Shown here piece after piece: positions 1 to 8,754 of a stretch of DNA of 20,199 bases (within the stretch, counting starts at the first letter, position 1; each line of letters begins with the position of its first letter). The DNA is from Hirudo medicinalis (lineage: Eukaryota > Annelida > Clitellata > Hirudinida > Hirudinidae). The DNA is taken from NCBI GenBank assembly GCA_011800805.1, contig MPNW01001070.1, positions 17,199-37,397 of the forward strand, in the 5' to 3' direction. A model generated the notes under the pieces. That model was not told the origin of the DNA. It saw nothing but the letters and a program-made list of their open reading frames with translations, and ran no database searches. The position numbers and the translations under genes were made by a program.

Positions 1-66
1 GTCTCGTCAGTAGATGGACGACTCTGCCGTTGGACAGTTGGGGCGTTGGAAAATAACAATGCAACT

Positions 67-77
67 CAATAATAACA

Positions 78-123
<46 letters not shown>

Positions 124-149
124 TTAATAATATTAATAATAATAATAAC
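67..149. repeat. (AAT)n microsatellite
   Basis: A nearly pure AAT trinucleotide run in the middle of this interval, with ATT-containing interruptions on the right side. Such runs often form the 3' tail of LINE elements in animal genomes, as the TTA tail near 2055 does, but the 60 bases to the left are too short to show which element, if any, it ended. Confidence 0.95.
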
Positions 150-373
150 AATGTAGTTATGTGACCGTTAAATTAGGGCAAAATATGTCTACGGTGGATA
201 ACTCTAAAACCACTGTAAGGTTGCAAATCAATTTGTTGGGAGGCAGAACTAACAGGAGTTATTTTTACTATCTCGGACGTCAGACTCCATACCATGAAAA
301 AACAACTCCACAAACATCGCGAAACTCCAAATATTAATTAAACTCTCATTGGAAAAATAATGATTGTAATATA
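150..373. other. Gene-free stretch left of the first transposon
   Basis: Plain AT-rich DNA. It contains one 50-codon ATG-started open frame at 185-337 on the plus strand, with no recognisable domain and a length expected by chance. The last two bases, TA at 372-373, form the left target duplication of the Tc1/mariner element that follows. Confidence 0.6.
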
Positions 374-605
374 CTGTCAGGACGGAAACCACGAGGACAC
401 CCCCATTATTTCATGATAACTCGCTAAACAACAATTTGATTGTGGGGAAATTTTTGAGTATGATTTTTTTTTTATTTAAATTTGAGTATGTTGTGTAATT
501 ATATATTTGTGATTATCTCTTAAATTTTCGTCAAGATATTTTCACGCATTAATTTAAAAATTCAGAAAACGTGATTTCCAGGCGTCCAATAGCCATGAAG
601 GACAC
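374..605 (+). repeat. Left IR/DR arm of the Tc1/mariner element
   Basis: The terminal inverted repeat begins at 374. The outer direct-repeat core AAACCACGAGGACAC lies at 386-400 and an inner, diverged copy AATAGCCATGAAGGACAC at 588-605, about 205 bases apart and in the same orientation. In IR/DR elements such paired cores are the binding sites of the transposase N-terminal paired-like domain. The assignment rests on visible similarity of four copies within this element. Confidence 0.75.
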
Positions 606-658
606 TTTCAAAAATCATCTCAAATGACTAAAAGCTTGCGAAAAACAAGAAACAAAAT

Positions 659-1590
659 TTAATAATAAGAAATATTGTTTCCTTTATTCTCAATAACTTT
701 AAAACATCTGTTATCCATTGATTTTATAAGGTTTTTACGAATTTTCCATCCAGTTCTTTCCAGACACTCCTAATGGCGTTTTCCAGGTCAGATTTAAAGT
801 CGAACTGCCTTTCATTGTTGTAAACCAGTATTGACAACATTCCCCAAACTTTTTCTATAGGATTGAAGTCAGGCTGGCCAACTCATAACTTTCAAATTTC
901 TGCTAGGGAAAAATTTCTTCGTCAACTTTGAAATATGGATCGGGGCATTATCTTGCTGAAAAATAAAACTTTTTCCATAATACGCTTCCCCAAAAGGCAG
1001 GAGATGATCTTCTAATACTTTGATGTAATCTGCTGAAGACTCCAATCTAGAAAGGCCAATTCAGTTAAACCTTCACTGGAACCTGCTCCATGATTTCAGC
1101 TAAAAAATGTTTTGTTTTTCTAACCTGAGGTCATGCCAGTAGAACTGATGACCATCAGGTCCATTCAGGTTAAATTTCTTCTCATCTGAAAAATAATATT
1201 GCCCCAGCCATCTCCGTTGGAAGCATGGTTTTGGTTTTGGATTCCACTCTTGCCAACTTGTGATGGTTTTTAAGAGCTGGAATCATTAATCTTTTTTCAT
1301 ATAATAAAAGACCACTAGAGCTCAAATAACTTAACGCTGTACTTTTACAAATTCTTAAATCAAGTTCATTTCTAATTTAATTCTGAAAATTTACCTGCAG
1401 AAGCCTTTCTTACCAGGAGTCTTTGCTGACGAATCGTCAGTTTCTTGGGCCTTCCGTGATTATTTTTTGTTCCATATTCCTCAGGAGCCTTTAAATAGTT
1501 CCAGATTGATTTCCCTGTTTGAATAATTTGCTTGTCTGAAGGCCTCAATCTGCCCCTCTCCTTGTCATACAACATTTTACCTCCAGCCAT
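659..1590 (-). pseudogene. Tc1/mariner DD34E transposase pseudogene
   Basis: Decayed transposase of the Tc1-like group, which cuts the element out at TA sites and reinserts it. The start MAGGKMLYDKERGRL is the ATG at 1588-1590. The N-terminal helix-turn-helix region ends in WNYLKAPEEYG and the GRPKKLT hook (about 1440-1490). The catalytic domain can be read in shifting frames: FSDEKKFNLNGPDG with the first catalytic Asp at 1184-1186, then YYGKSFIFQQDNAPIH with the second Asp at 950-952, then DFNPIEKVWGM with the Glu at 853-855. The distance between second Asp and Glu is 8 bases short of the DD34E spacing, which matches loss of the residues usually found between WPA and DLNPIE. The C-terminal block NRCFKVIENKG ends at a TAA at 659-661. 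Several frameshifts and the shortened first helix-turn-helix region make it non-functional. Confidence 0.92.
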
Positions 1591-1727
1591 TTATAAAATA
1601 GTAATTTTATAAACTTCAAATTAATTTTTAACTCTTTTTTTGGTTGATATATCGATAATATTTGCATAAAGTGCATTTTGATTGCATAACTATCAAAAAT
1701 TTCAAGTTTTATTGGATATAAAAATTC

Positions 1728-2055
1728 ATGAATCCATCGCCAACACCCTCGCCTCATCACCCATATCTCCTTTTCCTACCAGGCAATTCTCTGGCACCCC
1801 GATCTCAGTCCTTCAACCTGTGTCTTCAGAAGAGGTCCTTAAGCTCATTCATTCACTGCCCAATAAGTCATCTCCTCTTGACTCTCTCCCCACTACTTTA
1901 CTCAAGAAATATGCATTAACCCTATCTCNAAAGTCACCTGAAAACCCACCTCTTCAGGACACCAACATGAAGCTAATGAAGACACAAGGCGCCTCTGACG
2001 CTATGCAAATGGCGCATTATAAATTAACTATTATTATTATTATTATTATTATTAT
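1728..2055 (+). mobile_element. Internally deleted L2/CR1-like LINE fragment with (TTA)n tail
   Basis: Inserted within the Tc1 element, on the opposite strand to the transposase. The first part (1728 to about 1927) encodes the segment just ahead of the reverse transcriptase core, with VSSEEVLKLIHSLPNKSSPL followed by DSLPTTLLKK, typical of L2/CR1-type LINEs. At the ambiguous base near 1928 it jumps to the extreme C-terminus, SHLKTHLFR, in another frame. The 3' end has the GCGCATTATAAAT block followed by a TTA microsatellite (2029-2055), a usual 3' terminus of this group. The whole reverse transcriptase core between the two parts is missing. The left limit is approximate and no target duplication was seen. 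Clade assignment (L2 versus CR1) is inferred from motif recognition. Confidence 0.82.
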
Positions 2056-2066
2056 ATAAGTAAGGA

Positions 2067-2260
2067 TGTCCTCATGGTTTTCAAACGGACGTAAAATGAC
2101 ATTTTGCATATTTTACAAGTTCTACTTATTAAATTTATTTGAAATTTTCAGATCGCTTTGTATACAACAAAGTGATGTCATTTATAAAATTGAGTAATAA
2201 TGAACTTATATTTAGCGAGTTATCAGGAAATTATGGTCCTTATGGTATCCGTTTTGACTG
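2067..2260 (-). repeat. Right IR/DR arm of the Tc1/mariner element
   Basis: Inverted partner of the left arm. The inner core is the reverse complement of TGTCCTCATGGTTTT at 2067-2081, and the outer core the reverse complement of GGTCCTTATGGTATCCG at 2235-2251. They are about 168 bases apart, similar to but shorter than the left spacing. The LINE tail ends about ten bases before the inner core, so the insertion spared the arm. Confidence 0.75.
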
Positions 2261-2313
2261 TATAACTAGTCGCAGAAACATTATCATTATTTGCTAAAAG
2301 AGCCTAAAAAGTC

Positions 2314-3969
2314 TTAATGGTTTGGATAGGTTGAGCTGGTTTCGCAAAGGATGATGGTTTCCTTGTTGAGTTCATAAAATTTGAGGGTGTCTCTGATGCT
2401 TTGAATGTCTTGATCATTCTTCTGCTTTTCGGCAATATCGTAAAAGTAAGAATGGTCAAATTGGAGTGAGTTGACAGGACGATATAATGTGTCTGCGTTT
2501 ATATTCTGGTCACCTTTGATGTGATGCATATCCGTGATGTATTACGGACAATCTCTGTTGCTGGGTGTGGGTTTTCAAATCTCGTGAACTATTGAAAGCT
2601 TGATGGAGTGGCTTGTGGTTTGTAAACTCGGCCGTCTACCAAATGGTGAAAATGCATCACTGCCAGGTAAGCTGCCAAAAGCGGAAAGTGGAGTTTCGGC
2701 CTTACTCAACTTTTTGGAATAATAAGCAACAGGTTGGGGTCTGCCTTTGACCACTTGATGATGTGGCTGTGTTTGACGCATCGATCACTAGTTGATATGT
2801 CTGGCTTGATTGAACCAGATGGTTCAGGTTGGAGGAATTAGCCAGAGCTTCCTTGATCTGTTTGAACGCCAAATGGTGGTCAGGCTCCCATGTCAACTTG
2901 TGATTCCTCTGGTTTGTGCTTCCTAAGAGTGTTGTAAGAGGGGTTGTGATTTTCTCGAAATGAAGAATGAAAGCTCGATAAAAACCGATCATGCCCATGA
3001 AACGACGAAGTCCAGCTTAGTCTGGTTGTTGAGGAAAGTCCCGAATTGCTCTGGTATTATGTAAATGGGGTTTAAGACCTTCTTTCGAAATGTTATGGCC
3101 TAAAAAATCCAAAGACTCCTTCAGAAAGAGACATTTGTCAATGTTGATTCTTAAGTTGTACTCCTGAAATCTTTCAAAACAATCCGAAGGTGTTCGATGT
3201 GTTCCATCTCTTCATGTCAGATGACATGAGGATATCTTCAATGTAGACTGAAACAAAAGGATGTCTTTGGAACTCCATCTGGATGGACAGGAATGTTGTA
3301 GTAAGCTTTGACCAAATCATGTTTGCTAAAACATGTCTTGCCATCCAAACGACTCATTGATATCCATAATTCTTGGGAGAGGATACTGATAAGGTTTCGT
3401 AAGGCTGTACAATTTCCTGTAGTCACCACAAGGTCGCCATTCAGAGTATTTCTTGGGGACCATGTGTAGGGGCCATGAATAAGCACTCTTTGACTCTCGG
3501 ATAATCTCAGCTTTGAGCAGTGATGTGGACTCTGTTCTGGCGGCTTGAAATTTGTCTGGTGGCAGTTGTCTAGCATTTGACCAAACTGGCTGATTTGATG
3601 TGAGTTCTATAGCGTGGTAACTAGATGGCATGGTTGTGTTAATGTCTGCTTGCCAGGGACCAATTGCTGCTTTAAATTTATCAATGATTTCTTTGGTGTA
3701 TGGTGGGATTTCCGGGGGACAAAGTTGCTGATTGAAGAAATTATTTGAGCCGACAAGTTCGTTCCGTTGTTTATTAATTTTTTGTTGGTGCAGTCGACGA
3801 GCAGATTGTGGTAGTGGAAGAAGTCAGCACCCAGAATTTGTTGGGTGGTGTTAGCTACCATGAACGTGAGGACAAGATGAAGAACAACAACAAAAATGAT
3901 ATTCCCGTTAAAACTGGTTTTCCTGTTAGAAATACGATGCACTCCATACAAACTCATCTGATTCATCAC
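2314..3969 (-). pseudogene. Ty3/gypsy retrotransposon pol relic (PR end, RT, RNase H)
   Basis: Fragment of an LTR retrotransposon polyprotein, in order on the minus strand. The protease C-terminus shows ILGADF at about 3820-3837 followed by HNLLVDC. The reverse transcriptase shows HMVPKKYSEWRPCGDYRKL at about 3410-3475, then KHDLVKAYYNIPVH with the first catalytic Asp at 3316-3318, then YIED at 3234-3245 where YxDD is expected, so the first Asp of that pair reads as Glu. Further on come LGHNISKEGLKP, MGMIGFYRAFI (about 2960-3000) and RNase H motifs: VIDAS with its Asp at 2780-2782, GRPQPVAYYSKKLSK, and HIKGDQNINAD at about 2490-2525. The block between PKTSF and YIED, normally about 40 residues holding the FGL and MPFGL motifs, is absent. 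Multiple frameshifts and stops occur. The fragment ends where the integrase zinc finger would start, and I see no LTRs or gag. It is dead and truncated at both ends. Confidence 0.93.
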
Positions 3970-3984
3970 GAAGAGTTGAATTTC

Positions 3985-4249
3985 TAAAGACTGAATTTCA
4001 TTAATACGATTTTTGTTATTTTAAAACTTCACTTAATCACATAAATGATTTAAAAATAAGTAATTGCAATTATTTAGAATTGAATATTTACAATTATTTA
4101 TAACTGAATATTTATAATTATTTAGAATTGTCACTCAATACCTCGACATGAGCCGTTTGCCGGTTCTTGAATGAATCAATGAACAAACATTTTGATGAGC
4201 GCGTGAGCAAACATAGAAGTGCCCCAGGTTAAAACAAATACAACAATAA
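3985..4249. other. Gene-free AT-rich stretch
   Basis: Simple AT-rich DNA with three close repeats of an ATTTAGAATTG/ATTTATAA-type motif around 4065-4135. No coding signal and no LTR-like sequence that would complete the neighbouring gypsy relic. Confidence 0.6.
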
Positions 4250-4362
4250 TACAATTCAATACATGTAATACAATTCAATACATGTAATGCAATTCAATAC
4301 GTGTAATACAATTCAATACAACTAATGCAATGCAACAAATAACCCAATTCAATACAAGTTAT
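4250..4362 (+). repeat. 19-bp minisatellite
   Basis: Unit TACAATTCAATACATGTAA. Two perfect copies at 4250-4268 and 4269-4287, then diverging copies at 4288-4306, 4307-4325 and 4326-4344, and a partial copy to 4362. Divergence rises from left to right, which suggests the left copies duplicated most recently. Confidence 0.9.
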
Positions 4363-4685
4363 GCAACGCATTCACTTAGGATGCATTGACCTGGTGAATT
4401 AAGTCTGAATGTTACGAAGTTATTATCATCAAGATAATTTGGATCTGAAATTCTTTCGAAATGTTTTGAAATTCTTACTAGGAAGTGATTTGTATAGTAA
4501 TCATGATGTTTATAAATCTTGTTTTGACGTTGATTTAATTAATATATTTAATTAAATTTGGAATATATCATCTGCTTATTTTTCGTTTTAATTTAAAAAT
4601 GCAAATCCATCAAAAAGTCTCATTTCCAGGAATTCCTTAAAAATCATTCCGCGTGGAACTTTCTTTATTTTCTGCTTCGAACACC
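4363..4685. other. Gene-free stretch
   Basis: AT-rich unique DNA with no long open frame, no recognisable transposon domain and no tandem repeat. It ends against the hairpin at 4686. Confidence 0.55.
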
Positions 4686-4738
4686 AAAATGAACTTTTCT
4701 GACATTTCTTCCTTGGAATGTCATCGCAGGTTCATTTT
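4686..4738. other. Two-segment hairpin
   Basis: AAAATGAAC (4686-4694) pairs with GTTCATTTT (4730-4738), and inside it TGACATT (4700-4706) pairs with AATGTCA (4717-4723), leaving a 10-base loop and a 5/6-base internal loop. Both arms are perfect. It could form in DNA or in RNA from either strand. It is shorter and has a larger internal loop than usual microRNA precursors, so no function is claimed. Confidence 0.7.
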
Positions 4739-4790
4739 CCTGCTACAATGTCAACAACTTTCTACTTTGGCTTTGAAACGTTCATTTTTG

Positions 4791-4890
4791 TTAATACATT
4801 AATATTAATTCATTATTGTTAATATTATTATTATATTAATATTAATTCATTAAAAGTTAATTCATTATTATTAATTTATTATTGTTAATT
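4791..4890. repeat. Cryptic AT-only repeat (TTAATATTAATTCATTA)
   Basis: Imperfect repetition of TTAATATTAATTCATTA and TTATTAT motifs with little G or C. Low-complexity sequence; no clear fixed period. Confidence 0.75.
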
Positions 4891-5491
4891 ATAAAGAGCT
4901 ATTTATTTATTCAAATTATTAGTTCGTTCATTCATACCTGTTTCTATTTATTTGTAATACTCTAAACGAAATAATATAATGGGTTTCTTGTAAACATTTG
5001 ACCCACCATGTTGCAAACCCCTTTTCCTTCAATGGATGGTACGACCCCGAACATCATTAACGTCAATCGAATGTGCGAATTCACTGCGTAATGACTTTCA
5101 TAGGAAAATGGTTCGTGTCGTTTTGAGGGGTGTCAGGGCAAAATGGATCACTTTCTTTGCAAGCGATTTTTCTCTTTCGAAAGCGTTCACAAGCGAATCA
5201 TAAAATAATATTATTCAATATTTAACAGGAATATAAAATAATATAATATTGTGACATTTTTGAATTATGCTATTTGAATGGAGCGAACAGACATTCCAAT
5301 GTCAATTTTTGTTTTATTCCTGCTGAAAAATTCATTTGAATCCTGAAAATTATGACAGCACTGCTTCGAACAATTATAAAACATCAATAAAATTATTTTT
5401 TTTCTCCCTCTGAAATAAAAATTATATTATATTAAACTTATTTTGTTGTCATTAATAAAACATTGATTTTTGAAAATGCTATCATGTCGCT
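4891..5491. other. Gene-free stretch with a weak 27-residue open frame
   Basis: Mostly AT-rich unique DNA. At 5008 an ATG in a strong animal initiation context (CCCACCATG) opens a 27-residue frame that ends with TAA at 5089-5091; a GTAATG that could act as a splice donor overlaps its end. I recognise no domain and consider it unproven. The surrounding 5000-5200 is richer in G and C than its neighbours. Confidence 0.4.
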
Positions 5492-5547
5492 ATGATGATT
5501 ATGATGATGATGATGACGATGATGACGATGACGATGATGATGACGAT
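5492..5547 (+). repeat. (GAT/GAC)n microsatellite
   Basis: Triplet array of GAT with GAC interruptions. It is one of about a dozen arrays in this window built from the ATC/GAT triplet with CpG-bearing GTC/GAC variants. Confidence 0.95.
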
Positions 5548-5641
5548 ACCAATATTGACCAGGATAACTTGATGATCATCATGGTCATATTGCATTGAAA
5601 GCAAACACTCAGACTTTAATCTGAAGAAATGTCCTTAATAA

Positions 5642-5753
5642 GCCCATCCATCCATTTATCCATCCATTCATCCATCCATCCGCCCATTCATACATCCATT
5701 CATCCGTCCATTCGTCCGTTTGTCCATCCGTCCATCCATCCACCCATCCATCT
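5642..5753 (+). repeat. (ATCC)n tetranucleotide array
   Basis: Degenerate CCAT/ATCC repeat with CCGT and CATT variants over about 110 bases. Confidence 0.92.
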
Positions 5754-6363
5754 TTCAGTTCTTTAATTCAATTTGATTTCTTATCAGTCAGTGAGTGTTA
5801 AATCGATGGTTTTTCATTTGTTGACTTCAGTCAACACTTCACTGATGAAGTGGCAAGAGGAAAATTGTCCGAGAATCTCTGACCAACCAGATATAATTTT
5901 CATATTAAAAAAATTAATAATAGCAATAATATCGTTTTAAAATGCAGCATAATCTCATTAATATATAATGATATTATTATAATAATTATTATTATTACGT
6001 TTTAAAATGCAACATTCCGCTGTTACCTTCAGCGGGAAGTTAATGCCTCGCTCCAAGAAAGAAGACTTGCCTGAGAATTACCTCATAATGGCTGCATAAC
6101 GGGGCTAATAAATTTAATAACGCAACAATTACGAGCACCGTTCAGCTCCTTCCATGTCCGTGCCATCGACCGGTGGCGGAAGATGCCGGGCGAACGTTCG
6201 ACCGGAGACAATGAATGACCGTTGCTGGGTTTTGTCTTCCGGGAAGAAAGGAGTGTGTGATGGATGATTCGCCGAACAAAAAACTCCACTTCGATCCTAT
6301 GGCCTCCAATTTTCCATGTTCAAGAAACTTGTTTGTGTCATCCAAGAAACTAATACTTCTACC
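5754..6363. other. Gene-free stretch with a CpG-richer patch
   Basis: 5754-6120 is AT-rich and includes a small perfect hairpin, TGTTGAC/GTCAACA, at 5819-5836. 6120-6300 is clearly richer in G, C and CpG than its surroundings, with ACCGGTGGCGG at about 6169-6179, and could be a conserved exon or regulatory patch. Open frames cross it on both strands, but none shows a recognisable domain, and the longer ones are open only because they run into the triplet array on the right. Confidence 0.45.
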
Positions 6364-6476
6364 TTCATCATCACCGTCATCATCACCGTCATCATCACCG
6401 TCATCATCACCGTCATCATCACCGTCATCATCATCGTCATCATCATCGTCATCATCGTCGTCGTCGTCGACATCAT
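6364..6476 (+). repeat. Triplet array with 12-bp higher order (TCATCATCACCG)n
   Basis: Starts as repeats of the 12-base unit TCATCATCACCG, then becomes TCATCATCATCG and finally pure TCG. Read as protein it gives poly-Ser/Pro on the plus strand and poly-Asp on the minus strand, which explains the long open frames here; these are not genes. Confidence 0.95.
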
Positions 6477-7281
6477 ACCTTCTAGTAATCTTCATCATCC
6501 CCATCATCATCCTGTATCATGGCCCATCATCTAAAGTGCTAGTAATTCTCATTGGATTAATCCGCGTTTTCCCCGATCCTGATTGGTTGCTTCCATCAGC
6601 GAACCAAGAATTAATGTTTTATATTTAATGTTTTTCAAATTATTTCTTAAAACTCAGAAAATCCCCCCGAGATAATTCAATTCTGATAGAAGATGTTCAT
6701 TTTTATAGCAAATAAAGTTTTATTAACACTTAAAATTCATAAAATTCGAACATTTCAACAAAACATGCTGGAACTTGAGATCCGAATCATGAAATTGTAA
6801 CCTATAATGCGACTCAGTCATTGGTTAATAGCTTGGACACGTGATTGAAAAAGCAGCACATTAATTGGTCCGTGGCTGTCGGATTGTTTATGTCCTCCAA
6901 TGTGGAGTAGTAAATTCTTGGGACGTGACTCAACATTTTCTGCACTTTTATTTTAAAATTTAAAAAAATCTTTTAAATCAATAAAATAATATTACATTTC
7001 CATGCTTTGTTCACAGCGTTTAATTGCAATTTTGCACTTCAGTTTGAATGGAATTTGAAAAGTTATGAATAATTGTTTTCGAGTGAAGGAAGAAGTTGTA
7101 GAATGAATGTAGTGAAATTCTGAGTGATTGACTTCGTTAATACCACAAAATGGAGGATGTTTGTCTTAGTGGCAGAATCAGTGATGCGTGAAAATAACGA
7201 ATAAATTAAAGTATTTTCGATCAATTAATTTAATTAAAACACCAGGAAAACATTTGATTAAAGATGACTTAGGATAGATTG
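6477..7281. other. Gene-free stretch
   Basis: Unique AT-rich DNA. A small group of promoter-type motifs lies at 6820-6868 (separate entry). No open frame with a recognisable domain was found on either strand. Confidence 0.55.
6820..6868. promoter_or_regulatory. Possible CCAAT/E-box cluster
   Basis: Two inverted CCAAT boxes (ATTGG at 6820-6824 and 6864-6868) flank a palindromic E-box CACGTG at 6838-6843. Such spacing of CCAAT and CACGTG is common in animal promoters, but no TATA box or transcript start is visible, and the motifs are short enough to occur by chance. Confidence 0.25.
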
Positions 7282-7300
7282 ATCGTCGTCGTCGTCGTCG

Positions 7301-7374
<74 letters not shown>

Positions 7375-7497
7375 TCCATCATCGTCGTCGTCGTCACCAT
7401 CGTCATCACTATCGTCATCATCACCATCATCACCATCGTCATCACCATCGTCATCATNATCATCATCATCATCATCATCATCATCATCTCATCATCA

Positions 7498-7543
<46 letters not shown>

Positions 7544-7567
7544 GTCGTCGTCGTCGTCGTCGTCGTC
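7282..7567 (+). repeat. Long (GTC)n(ATC)n(GTC)n triplet array
   Basis: The longest microsatellite here, about 285 bases. CpG-bearing GTC runs lie at both ends and in the middle, separated by long pure ATC runs, with one ambiguous base near 7458. Long open frames (poly-Ile, poly-Met, poly-His) read through it in several frames and are not genes. The ambiguous base suggests the assembly had difficulty with its length. Confidence 0.97.
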
Positions 7568-7664
7568 ATTGACATCGTTACTACCATCGGCGCCAAAATA
7601 TGGCTGGAAGTAATTTGTTGATTCATTTGGAAGGATTTGTTTTCGTTTAAATCAAATCGGTGCA

Positions 7665-7677
7665 CACGTGACCTTGA
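7665..7677 (-). promoter_or_regulatory. Possible nuclear-receptor site overlapping an E-box
   Basis: TGACCTTGA at 7669-7677 is the reverse complement of TCAAGGTCA, the extended half-site bound by ERR/FTZ-F1-type nuclear receptors. It overlaps the palindromic E-box CACGTG at 7665-7670. Sequence match only; no neighbouring gene start is visible. Confidence 0.25.
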
Positions 7678-7684
7678 AATGGAG

Positions 7685-7748
7685 GGTGGGTGGATGGATA
7701 GATGGACCGACGACGGATGGATGGATGAATGAATGAACGGACGGATGG
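7685..7748 (+). repeat. (GGAT)n tetranucleotide array
   Basis: Degenerate GGAT/GAAT/CGGA repeat, the same tetranucleotide class as the ATCC array at 5642-5753 but on the opposite strand. Confidence 0.9.
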
Positions 7749-8289
7749 AAAGAAAAAGTTATGAATTTAATTTTATAATTCATTTTGAGTTTCTTCATAA
7801 AGCAATAAATATTTCAAAAATATGAAAATATTATGCCGTTTCACATCTACTGAATATTTTTAATAATTTCCAAAGGAAGTTGGTTGTTTGGAATTGTCAT
7901 AAAATTGCAGCTAACCACTCAGTGGATCAGTTTAAGCCAATTTTGATTTTTAAATCAACATTTGTTGTCAATCTGTTCTTACAAGAAAACAATTTCTAAG
8001 TTTCTGGAATTTAAAAAGTGCCCAAAATCACTTAAGAAATAAACAGAAATTCTTACATCTGCCTCTTCGACACGCTTCACTGAATTCCTTCGCTTCCGTG
8101 AACATCTTAGAATTACACATTTCAATGACATTTGTTTGTTCAAAGCACAATCCAATATTTTATATCAGCTTTTATTCAATTTAATATATTTATTTAGAGT
8201 TAAATTCAACTTTAATTATTATTTGCAAACTCAAGTTGTTTTAAAAGTTTCTAATTAGAATCGTTCTCAACCAATTCCAGTTCTATTCG
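7749..8289. other. Gene-free stretch
   Basis: AT-rich unique DNA with no supported gene, repeat or transposon domain. Confidence 0.55.
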
Positions 8290-8480
8290 TTTGTATATTC
8301 AGTTTTATTTATTTGTATATTCAGTTTTATTTATTTGTATATTCAGTTTTATTCATTTGTATATTCAGTTTTATTTATTTGTATATTCAGTTTTATTCAT
8401 TTGTATATTCAGTTTTATTTATTTGTATATTCAGTTTTATTCATTTGTATATTCAGTTTTATTCAGTTTTATTTATTTTC
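8290..8480 (+). repeat. 22-bp minisatellite, eight copies
   Basis: Unit TTTGTATATTCAGTTTTATT followed by TA or CA. The core GTATATTCAG recurs at 8293, 8315, 8337, 8359, 8381, 8403, 8425 and 8447, exactly 22 bases apart. The variable position reads T,T,C,T,C,T,C,C along the array, pointing to expansion of a 44-base dimer. Because 22 is not a multiple of three and the unit has no stop on the plus strand, all three forward frames are open; the resulting MYIQFYLFVYSVLF-type proteins are artefacts. Confidence 0.97.
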
Positions 8481-8624
8481 ACATTCATGTTGTGTGTTAT
8501 TGCGTCCTCACGTCGCCTCAGGATTAGTGGCCACTTACAATATTGGTCGAATAATTTGGTAAATAAAAATATTTAAAAGTAATTGCGGTTTTTATTTGAA
8601 GAATTAAATTAAACATATTAGAAG

Positions 8625-8748
8625 TTATGTCAGTATATCAGTATACCTTTTATACCACTATATCAGTGTATCTTTTACATCAATATAGCTGTATATCAGT
8701 TATCTTTTATATCAATATATCTGAATATCAGTTATCTTTATACCACAA
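8625..8748 (+). repeat. ATATCAGT satellite, left part
   Basis: Degenerate tandem repeat built from TATATCAGTATATC and TTATATCAATATATCTG motifs. The same repeat, in the same orientation, resumes at about 9640, so the intervening 0.9 kb appears to be an insertion into one array. Confidence 0.85.
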
Positions 8749-8754
8749 ACTGAA

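Larger units (their letters stand above)
374..2260 (-). mobile_element. Tc1/mariner element with IR/DR ends, carrying a LINE insertion
   Basis: A full-length but inactive Tc1/mariner (IS630 superfamily) cut-and-paste transposon, transposase on the minus strand. Both borders can be read: TA dinucleotides at 372-373 and 2261-2262 are the expected target duplication. The left end reads CTGTCAGGACGGAAACC and the right end, reverse complemented, CAGTCAAAACGGATACC. The arms stay similar further in: left 412-429 and the reverse complement of 2210-2227 share TGATAACTCGCTAAA. Inside each arm lies a second copy of the terminal motif (see the two arm entries), giving the IR/DR plan known from Sleeping Beauty-like elements. 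The transposase relic fills 659-1590; an L2/CR1-like LINE fragment sits between the transposase start and the right arm. Without the LINE fragment the element would be about 1.55 kb, normal for the superfamily. Confidence 0.9.

Noticed and set aside
1..66. Possible LINE 3' end before the AAT run
   Set aside because: Too short, no recognisable C-terminal motif in any frame.
2263..3985. Possible LTRs or integrase belonging to the gypsy relic
   Set aside because: No direct repeat was found on either side, and the reading ends before the integrase zinc finger.
5783..5846. Larger inverted repeat around the 5819 hairpin (CAGTCAGTGAGTGTT versus AACACTTCACTG)
   Set aside because: Outer arms need several gaps to pair; only the inner 7-bp stem is convincing.
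6142..6628. Open frames of 122 and 137 codons with poly-Asp or poly-Ser
   Set aside because: They exist because the TCATCATCACCG array has no stops in these frames; flanking parts show no domain.
7269..7572. Poly-Met and poly-Ile/His open frames
   Set aside because: Pure translation of the triplet array at 7282-7567.
8291..8576. Three overlapping plus-strand frames resembling a hydrophobic repeat protein
   Set aside because: The 22-bp unit lacks stops and cycles through all three frames; no non-repetitive coding flank.
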